Positions 58,377 to 64,000 of a DNA stretch of 64,000 nt are shown one piece after another. Origin of the DNA: UBA8752 sp964223495 (GTDB taxonomy: Bacteria > Bacteroidota > Bacteroidia > Flavobacteriales_D > Sanyastnellaceae); contig CAXQGL010000076.1 in the NCBI GenBank assembly GCA_964223495.1, positions 20,364-84,363 of the forward strand. Reading direction: 5' to 3'. Under the pieces are notes generated by a model. That model saw only the letters and a list, made by a program, of their open reading frames with translations, was not told where the DNA came from and did not search any database. Both the position numbers and the translations under genes were made by a program. Every line of letters starts with the position of its first letter. The first letter of the stretch is position 1.

Positions 58377-60860
58377 TTAATATGGATCTACATCCACAAT
58401 GACCCTGACGGGCCTGAATGCATCCACGGTCCTCAGGGCGGCAATGTCCTCTGAGAGGGCCTCCTTGAACCGTGCCGGATCCACCCCGCGCTCCATCTTG
58501 AGCAGGATATGCCTTTGGTACTGGTCATTGACCCTGGCGATGCCCGGCTCCTCGGGTCCGACCACCCGTCCACCGAAGCGGCTCCGCAGGCGCCCGGCCA
58601 AGGCAGCGGCTGCATCTCGGGTCAGATGTGGGCTGCGGTGGCGCAAGACCAAACGGATGAGCCTTACCACTGGTGGATAACCAAATGCATGACGCTCCTG
58701 CAATTCCGCCGTCGACATGGCCTGGGCATCATGGTTGACCACATGTTGGAACACCCAATGCTCGGGATCGAAGGTCTGGATGAGCACTTTGCCACGCTCT
58801 CCCCTTCTGCCGGCCCGACCCGCTACCTGTGTCAGCAATTGGAAGGTCCTTTCCAAGGCCCGGAAGTCAGGGTAATGGAGCATCCGATCCGCCTGCAGGA
58901 TGCCGACCAGCCCGACTCGCTCGAAATCAAGGCCCTTGGTCACCATCTGCGTACCGACGAGGATCTGGATCTCGCCGCGCTCGAAGGCACCGATGATCTT
59001 CTCGTGTCCAGTCCTGCTTCGGGTCGTATCGAGGTCCATCCGCTGTACGGTGACGTCCGGCAGATGTAGGGCAACCTCCTCCTCAATGCGCTCCGTTCCA
59101 AGCCCCTTGGCCTCCACCTCCTCACTGCCACAGCGCGGACAAGTCAACGGTTCACTCTGGCGATATCCGCAGTAGTGGCAATGGAGATCCTTCAGGAACT
59201 TGTGGTAGGTCAAGCTGACATCACACCGCTCGCAATCCGGGACCCAACCGCAGGTGCGGCACTGGTATACAGGAGCGAAACCCCGTCTGTTCTGGAAAAG
59301 GATGGCCTGCTTGCCCTCCCCGATGGTATTCCGCAGCGCTTCCAGCAGTTCCCGGCTGAAGTGTCCTTCCATGGCCCTTTGCTTGTGGGCCTTGCGCAAA
59401 TCGACGAGGCACACCTCGGGCAATGAGGTGCCTCCGAACCTTTCCGTGAGCCTGACATGGCCTGCTTTTCCAGCTTCCACTGCCCAGCGTGCCTCAAGCG
59501 AAGGTGTCGCCGAACCGAGGACGACATGCGCACCGTGCAATTGCCCCAGCCTGGCGGCTGCATCCCGCGCCTGGTATCTCGGCGCAGGGTCCTGCTGCTT
59601 GTAACTCGCATCGTGCTCCTCATCCACCACGATCAGTCCAAGATTCACGAAGGGCAGGAAAATGGCACTCCTCGCCCCCACCATCAGTCGGCCCCGCTGT
59701 TCCTTTGAAGCCACCCTGCGATAGGTCGAGGTTCTTTCCCTGGGACTGAAGCGGCTGTGGTAGACCTCCAGTCGATCCCCGAAGAACCGACGCAAACGCA
59801 CGATGAGCTGTGTGGTCAAGGCGATTTCCGGTACAAGGAACAGGGCGTCGCGACCGGATTCAAGGGTCTCGTGGATGAGGTGGGTGTAAACTTCCGTCTT
59901 TCCGGAACCGGTCACGCCCTCGAGCAGGGCTATGGCCAGGTCGTCCAATGCGGTCCTCGTTTCGGACAATGCCTGCTGCTGTGCCGCACTCAATGCTGCG
60001 AGCGGGTCGACCGAATCCCCCGAGTCCACCTGCCAGGGATCCTGCTTGAACCGAAACACGAGCCCCTTTTCCATGAGTCGGTTGAAGAGGCCCGAATTCA
60101 CCCCTTCCAATCGCGTCAATTGCTCAAGCGGCACACCCACTTCAGCCCCTTCATGCGAGAGCATCGCCATCATCGCCCGCGATTGTGCTGGAGCGCGGGC
60201 ATCCAATGCATCCAGTGCCTCCGAGAGCCAGCGTTCATCCCCGGCAGCCTGCTCGGAGAGGCGCACCATGGAAACGGTCTTGCGGCGCGGTCCACTCTTC
60301 ATTTCCTCAGTGGACAGGACCCAGCCCTCCTCGACCAGCCGATGGAGCACCGGGGCCGGATTGGACAGTTCGATGAGCTGACCGACCTCCTTGAAGGTCA
60401 GGCTGCCCCTGAGCCTCAGGGCCTCGACCACTTGGAAACCCCGATCATCAAGGGTCAATTCATCCAGGTCTTCCGCTTCCGGGCTAAGCTCCAATTTGGT
60501 CTCGCTCGCCAAACGCATTCCGGAGGGCAGGGCGGCCAGCGCGACCTCACCGGGACCACAACAGTAATGGGCCGACATCCAATCCCAGAACCGCAGGGTC
60601 TGCTCGGAAAGCAGTGGTGCCTCATCGAGCAGGGACAGGTAGGATTCCGTCCGGTGCTCCGGCCGGTCTCCGTGGACACGCCTGACTACCGCCGTATGGA
60701 GCCGTTTTCCACGCAGCGGAACCACGACCCTGCATCCCGCACGTATCGCTCCCTCGTCCCCCATCGGGACCGCATAGGTAAGCAGGCCGGGCAAGGCCAA
60801 GGGAAGGATGACATCCACATACAGCACGGAGGACGAAAGTACCCGAAGCGGACACATCAT
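58377..60860 (-). CDS. priA: primosomal replication restart helicase PriA
   Basis: 827 residues. N-terminal DNA-binding domain (LYVDVILPLALPGLLTYAVP, GCRVVVPLRGKRLHTAVV). Helicase with Walker A LLEGVTGSGKTEVY, DEEH box (LIVVDEEHDASYKQQ), GARSAIFLPF and VLGSATPS. A zinc-binding region has paired CxxC motifs (CRTCGWVPDCERC, CHYCGY, CPRCGS), then VGTQMVTKGLDF and LLTQVAGRAGRR. It restarts stalled replication forks. ATG 60860 (or 60857) gives the family N-terminus; the extra open frame upstream overlaps the divergent bcp start. The stop is followed by the attenuator region. Confidence 0.95.
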   Translation of the reverse strand: MMCPLRVLSSSVLYVDVILPLALPGLLTYAVPMGDEGAIRAGCRVVVPLRGKRLHTAVVRRVHGDRPEHRTESYLSLLDEAPLLSEQTLRFWDWMSAHYCCGPGEVALAALPSGMRLASETKLELSPEAEDLDELTLDDRGFQVVEALRLRGSLTFKEVGQLIELSNPAPVLHRLVEEGWVLSTEEMKSGPRRKTVSMVRLSEQAAGDERWLSEALDALDARAPAQSRAMMAMLSHEGAEVGVPLEQLTRLEGVNSGLFNRLMEKGLVFRFKQDPWQVDSGDSVDPLAALSAAQQQALSETRTALDDLAIALLEGVTGSGKTEVYTHLIHETLESGRDALFLVPEIALTTQLIVRLRRFFGDRLEVYHSRFSPRERTSTYRRVASKEQRGRLMVGARSAIFLPFVNLGLIVVDEEHDASYKQQDPAPRYQARDAAARLGQLHGAHVVLGSATPSLEARWAVEAGKAGHVRLTERFGGTSLPEVCLVDLRKAHKQRAMEGHFSRELLEALRNTIGEGKQAILFQNRRGFAPVYQCRTCGWVPDCERCDVSLTYHKFLKDLHCHYCGYRQSEPLTCPRCGSEEVEAKGLGTERIEEEVALHLPDVTVQRMDLDTTRSRTGHEKIIGAFERGEIQILVGTQMVTKGLDFERVGLVGILQADRMLHYPDFRALERTFQLLTQVAGRAGRRGERGKVLIQTFDPEHWVFQHVVNHDAQAMSTAELQERHAFGYPPVVRLIRLVLRHRSPHLTRDAAAALAGRLRSRFGGRVVGPEEPGIARVNDQYQRHILLKMERGVDPARFKEALSEDIAALRTVDAFRPVRVIVDVDPY

Positions 60861-60913
60861 GTCCAACTTGCACACAGCGTTGAACCCCGTCCACAAAAAT
60901 TGGTTTCCTCCAC

Positions 60914-61378
60914 ATGCATCATTTGAATGAAGGAGACGCCGCACCGGCGTTCGAAGCACTGGACCAGGATGGCAAGAACCATCGCCTTTCGGACTATTCC
61001 GGAAAGAAAGTCGTGCTGTATTTCTACCCCAAGGACAATACGCCCGGTTGCACCAACCAAGCCTGCAGCCTCCGGGACGGCATGGCGGACCTCAAGAAAA
61101 AGGGCGTCACGGTCCTCGGGGTCAGCATCAACCATGCCGCATCCCACCGGAAATTCATCGACAAATTCGAATTGCCTTTCGATCTGCTGGTGGATGAGGA
61201 CCATGCACTGCAGGAACTGTATGGGGTCTGGGGACTCAAGAAATTCATGGGGCGCGAGTACGACGGAACCCACCGTACGACTTTCTGCATCGACGAACAA
61301 GGGACCATCGCCGCCATCATCCGGAAGCCCAAGGTAAAGGACCATGCCAACGAGGTCCTTGCCGCATTTCAGGGATGA
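60914..61378 (+). CDS. bcp: thiol peroxidase of the Bcp/PrxQ type
   Basis: 154 residues, typical. Peroxiredoxin fold with the peroxidatic Cys in YPKDNTPGCTNQACSLRD (PGCT) and the likely resolving Cys five residues later. It reduces hydroperoxides with thioredoxin or a related thiol. It also shows RLSDYSGKKVVLYFYP, GVTVLGVSINHAASHRKFID and RTTFCIDEQGTIAAIIRKPK. Divergent from priA; recA follows on the same strand after 107 nt with its own promoter. Confidence 0.95.
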   Translation: MHHLNEGDAAPAFEALDQDGKNHRLSDYSGKKVVLYFYPKDNTPGCTNQACSLRDGMADLKKKGVTVLGVSINHAASHRKFIDKFELPFDLLVDEDHALQELYGVWGLKKFMGREYDGTHRTTFCIDEQGTIAAIIRKPKVKDHANEVLAAFQG

Positions 61379-61392
61379 CCGGAAACGAACGT

Positions 61393-61406
61393 TGAACGGG
61401 CGTTCA
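61393..61406 (+). promoter_or_regulatory. candidate SOS (LexA-type) operator upstream of recA
   Basis: TGAACGGGCGTTCA: a 14-bp inverted repeat (perfect 6-bp arms) containing GAAC-N4-GTTC, the core of the Gram-positive type LexA box. It lies about 45 nt upstream of the recA -7 box. That the local repressor reads this motif is inference. Confidence 0.45.
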
Positions 61407-61422
61407 CAAAAATGCAGGGCAA

Positions 61423-61437
61423 CGTAAATCCCTTACG
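61423..61437 (+). promoter_or_regulatory. second inverted repeat in the recA promoter
   Basis: CGTAA-N5-TTACG, perfect 5-bp arms, ending 13 nt before the -7 box, so at the place of the -33 element; a bound protein here would block RNA polymerase. Confidence 0.4.
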
Positions 61438-61449
61438 GACCCCCGCCGC

Positions 61450-61456
61450 TACTTTG
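61450..61456 (+). promoter_or_regulatory. -7-like box of recA
   Basis: TACTTTG, 29 nt before ATG 61486; recA thus has a short leader, unlike many genes here. Confidence 0.45.
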
Positions 61457-61485
61457 CTTTCGATTCACAGGAAAACAACCGCAAC

Positions 61486-62523
61486 ATGGCTGCAGACAAC
61501 AAGGACAAGCTCAAGGCGCTCCAACTCACCCTCGACCGCATCGACAAGACCTACGGAAAAGGCACGGTGATGAAACTCGGTGATGAGGCCGTGGAAAAGG
61601 TCGACGCCATCTCCTCAGGTTCACTGTCGCTCGACATCGCACTAGGCGTCGGTGGTTTCCCGCGCGGTCGCGTTGTGGAAATCTACGGTCCGGAAAGCTC
61701 GGGAAAGACGACGCTGGCAACCCACGCCATCGCCGAAGCCCAGAAAGCCGGTGGCATCTGCGCCTTCATCGATGCGGAGCACGCCTTTGACAAATACTAC
61801 GCCGAGAAGTTGGGCGTCGACACCGAGAACCTTCTCATCTCACAGCCTGACAATGGCGAGCAGGCACTCGAAATCGCCGACAATCTGATCCGCTCCGGAG
61901 CCATCGATCTGATCGTCATCGACTCCGTCGCCGCATTGACCCCAAGGGCCGAAATCGAGGGGGAGATGGGCGACTCCGCGGTCGGCCTTCAGGCCCGCCT
62001 GATGTCCAAGGCACTCCGGAAGTTGACCTCCACCATCAACAAGACCGGCTGCTGCTGCGTCTTCATCAACCAGTTGCGCGAAAAGATCGGAGTGATGTTC
62101 GGCAATCCGGAAACCACCACGGGAGGAAACGCACTCAAGTTCTACTCTTCGGTGCGCATCGATATCCGGCGCAGCAGCCAGATCAAGGACGGCGATGTGG
62201 TCATGGGAAACCGGACCAAGGTCAAAATCGTGAAGAACAAGGTCGCGCCGCCCTTCCGCCGCGCAGAATTCGACATCATGTACGGCAAGGGCATCTCCCG
62301 CGTGGGAGAGGTCATCGACCTTGGCGTCGACCTCGGCATCGTGAAGAAGTCCGGCTCCTGGTTCAGCTACGGCGAAACCCGACTCGGTCAGGGCCGCGAC
62401 GCCGTGAAGAACCTGTTGGAGGACAACATCGAACTCATGGAGGAGCTCGAGACCGGCATCAAGGCGGCGCTTTCCGACGAGGCGCCCGATACGGCCCCCG
62501 TCGAGGCCCTCGAAGAGGCTTGA
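61486..62523 (+). CDS. recA: recombinase RecA
   Basis: 345 residues. Strand exchange and SOS co-protease. It shows LQLTLDRIDKTYGKGTVMKL, Walker A GPESSGKTT, CAFIDAEHAFDKYYAEKLGV, LIVIDSVAALTPRAEIEGEM, the L2 region FINQLREKIGVMFGNPETTT (GGNALKFYSS follows) and GEVIDLGVDLGIVKKSGSWF. No intein. The stop overlaps the next start (TGATG). Two inverted repeats upstream suggest damage-dependent control. Confidence 0.98.
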   Translation: MAADNKDKLKALQLTLDRIDKTYGKGTVMKLGDEAVEKVDAISSGSLSLDIALGVGGFPRGRVVEIYGPESSGKTTLATHAIAEAQKAGGICAFIDAEHAFDKYYAEKLGVDTENLLISQPDNGEQALEIADNLIRSGAIDLIVIDSVAALTPRAEIEGEMGDSAVGLQARLMSKALRKLTSTINKTGCCCVFINQLREKIGVMFGNPETTTGGNALKFYSSVRIDIRRSSQIKDGDVVMGNRTKVKIVKNKVAPPFRRAEFDIMYGKGISRVGEVIDLGVDLGIVKKSGSWFSYGETRLGQGRDAVKNLLEDNIELMEELETGIKAALSDEAPDTAPVEALEEA

Positions 62524-63554
62524 TGCGCGCTTTTCCGGTGGCATGTTGCTCAGTCCTGCTGATCCTGGTGGGCTGTGGCAACGGTGCACCCCAATCTGAT
62601 GGCAGCAACACCGAGGGCATGGTGGACTCACTGGCCTGGTTCAACGACCGGGTCGCGGAAGCTGCAGGGAATCCGGAGGTATACCTGGACCGGGCAGCAT
62701 TTCATCTGAGGAACCAAAGGACCGGTGAGTGCATTGAGGACCTGGCCCGCGCCGTGCGCATCGACTCCACCCGAGTGGATGTTCGACATCGGCTGGGTGA
62801 GCTCCGTTTCAGCATACAGGATTTCGAAGGTGCCGTGCGCGAATGGGAGGGCGCAGTGGCGACGGATGGGCAACATGTCCCTTCCCTGCTCTCCCTTGCG
62901 CGGGTTGACCTGCTCCTGCGATCCTATGACCGCGCCCTGAGCCGCATCAACAATGCACTCCGGATGGACAGCCGCCTGGACGAAGCATATTTCATGAAGG
63001 GACAGCTGTACCTCGAGACCGGCGACACCGCCACTGCAGCGAGTTCGTTCCAGACCGTCGTGGAGGTGAACCCAGACCGCTATGATGCATACATCCAGCT
63101 TGGGCTGCTGTACGCCTCAGCCCATGATGACCTGGCCATCGAGTATTTCCGGACTGCGCGGAGATTGGCACCGAACAGCATCGAAGCCTTGTACGATGAG
63201 GCCATCTATCTTCAGGAGCACGGCGATGCAGATGGCGTGCGCTACAAAGAGGCCCTCAGCCTCTATGACCGGATTCTCGAGCTCGATGCCACCAATGCAT
63301 CGGCGGCCTTCAACAAGGGCTTCGTCCACCTCGAATACCTGAGCCAATATGACAGCGCGGCCCATTGGTTCGAGCAGGCCATCGAGCGCCTTCCCCACTA
63401 CCATCAGGCCCACTTCAACAAGGGCCTTTGCCTCGAAAGCATGGGCAACCTGCAGGGGGCACTTGACGCATACGATGCCGCATTGTCGTTCCAACCGGCA
63501 TATACTCCTGCGGCAATTGCCAAGGGAAGGGTCATGGACTCCCTGCGCCCTTGA
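62523..63554 (+). CDS. TPR-repeat lipoprotein
   Basis: 343 residues. Lipoprotein signal: LLILVGCGNG with the Cys near residue 19. Then about seven tetratricopeptide repeats, for example AAFHLRNQRTGECIEDLARA, LSLARVDLLLRSYDRALSRI, AYFMKGQLYLETGDTATAAS, YIQLGLLYASAHDDLAIEYF and AHFNKGLCLESMGNLQGALD. It is a scaffold in the periplasm or outer membrane; partners unknown. ATG 62523 shares one base with the recA stop; TTG 62520 is in frame. Ends before a bidirectional terminator. Confidence 0.88.
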   Translation: MRAFPVACCSVLLILVGCGNGAPQSDGSNTEGMVDSLAWFNDRVAEAAGNPEVYLDRAAFHLRNQRTGECIEDLARAVRIDSTRVDVRHRLGELRFSIQDFEGAVREWEGAVATDGQHVPSLLSLARVDLLLRSYDRALSRINNALRMDSRLDEAYFMKGQLYLETGDTATAASSFQTVVEVNPDRYDAYIQLGLLYASAHDDLAIEYFRTARRLAPNSIEALYDEAIYLQEHGDADGVRYKEALSLYDRILELDATNASAAFNKGFVHLEYLSQYDSAAHWFEQAIERLPHYHQAHFNKGLCLESMGNLQGALDAYDAALSFQPAYTPAAIAKGRVMDSLRP

Positions 63555-63593
63555 TCCCGATGCGGCAACCTGTTCCAGACTCCTGAAACAACA

Positions 63594-63618
63594 ACGCCGG
63601 CCCCAAGGGAGCCGGCGT
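63594..63618. terminator. intrinsic terminator between the TPR gene and rplT
   Basis: Stem ACGCCGGC/GCCGGCGT, 8 bp, 9-nt loop, with CATTTCG on the plus side and a T-rich TTGTTGTTTC on the minus side; likely serves both convergent genes. Confidence 0.75.
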
Positions 63619-63642
63619 CATTTCGATTAAGGTGGCGAAGGT

Positions 63643-63987
63643 TTACTTCACCTGGTCCACAACCGCCTTGAAGGCAGCCGGATGATTGAGCGCGAGGTCG
63701 GCAAGCACCTTCCGGTTCAGGTCGATGTTCGCTTTGCTGCACTTGCCCATGAATTGGGAGTAGCTCATGCCGTGCTGGCGTGCACCGGCATTGATGCGCT
63801 GGATCCACAGGGAACGGAATTGACGCTTCTTGAGCTTGCGCCCGACGTAAGCGTACAGAAGGCCTTTCTCGACGGCGTTCTTGGCGACCGTCCAGACGTT
63901 TTTACGGGCACCGTAGTAGCCCTTGGCCATCTTCAGGATTTTCTTGCGGCGGGCCCGACTGGCCACTGCGTTGTTGGAACGAGGCAT
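63643..63987 (-). CDS. rplT: 50S ribosomal protein L20
   Basis: 114 residues, complete. MPRSNNAVASRARRKKILKM, AKGYYGARKNVWTVAKNAVE, LKKRQFRSLWIQRINAGARQ, HGMSYSQFMGKCSKANIDLN and RKVLADLALNHPAAFKAVVD match L20, which binds 23S rRNA early in assembly. In most bacteria infC and rpmI lie upstream, so they are expected just past the right edge of the window. Confidence 0.98.
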   Translation of the reverse strand: MPRSNNAVASRARRKKILKMAKGYYGARKNVWTVAKNAVEKGLLYAYVGRKLKKRQFRSLWIQRINAGARQHGMSYSQFMGKCSKANIDLNRKVLADLALNHPAAFKAVVDQVK

Positions 63988-64000
63988 GGTATTTCAGTTT

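Overview
The window is chromosomal DNA of a GC-rich member of the Bacteroidota, probably related to Flavobacteriales. The evidence is a T9SS type-B (gliding-motility-type) C-terminal domain and a second secreted protease with a likely T9SS tail, a TonB-dependent receptor with a carboxypeptidase-regulatory-like N-terminus, a fused two-domain 2-oxoacid dehydrogenase E1, a MutS2 without the Smr domain, bacillithiol synthesis (bshC), and promoter -7 boxes of the Bacteroidota type (TAnnTTTG). Genes are tightly packed with many 1-8 nt stop/start overlaps. I saw no tRNA, rRNA, insertion sequence, prophage or CRISPR array.

Layout. 1-8 kb: the end of a COG2509 flavoprotein, the fused E1, small genes, then miaA-mutS2. 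8-17.5 kb: a secreted Lys-C-like protease, an S41 C-terminal processing protease, a DUF1573 lipoprotein, a pterin dehydratase, a DegT aminotransferase with a sugar-phosphate transferase, a SirB1-like protein, a rhomboid and dnaN. 17.5-23.6 kb: dapD-GT9, ruvX, a HAD-like protein, bshC and a T9SS-B protein. 23.7-28.8 kb (all minus): a peptide-type solute-binding lipoprotein, an ACMSD-like amidohydrolase broken by an in-frame TGA, and an ECF sigma factor with a membrane partner and a putative outer-membrane protein. 28.8-36.3 kb: a TonB receptor, an ABC exporter, a large secreted protein with MopE-like and dockerin-like repeats, and a YfcH-like reductase. 36.4-47 kb: photolyase, CoA-transferase, a polysaccharide-export/rfbC/lytic transglycosylase operon, GNAT-mltG, a DUF5916 protein and an M23 peptidase. 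47-55.9 kb: coiled-coil protein-zapA-rny-flippase, a DUF4476-like protein, serC-serA-DUF1015 and a YggS-type PLP protein. 55.9-64 kb: an FAD amine oxidase and an ATP-grasp ligase behind a poly-cysteine leader, then priA, bcp, recA, a TPR lipoprotein and rplT.

The most interesting element is at 58190-58342 (minus strand). A 26-codon ORF with six consecutive cysteine codons is followed by an intrinsic terminator. A 7-nt segment just after the Cys run is identical to the terminator's 3' arm, so it can compete for the 5' arm; a small upstream hairpin can mask that segment. This is the layout of a ribosome-mediated, cysteine-responsive attenuator. The genes behind it, an ATP-grasp ligase and a sarcosine-oxidase-like flavoenzyme, have no recognised joint pathway.

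A second genome-scale signal is that many genes carry a TAnnTTTG/TAnnTTCG-like box ending only 4-8 nt before the start codon. This implies leaderless or nearly leaderless mRNAs and helps choose several starts, including GTG starts.
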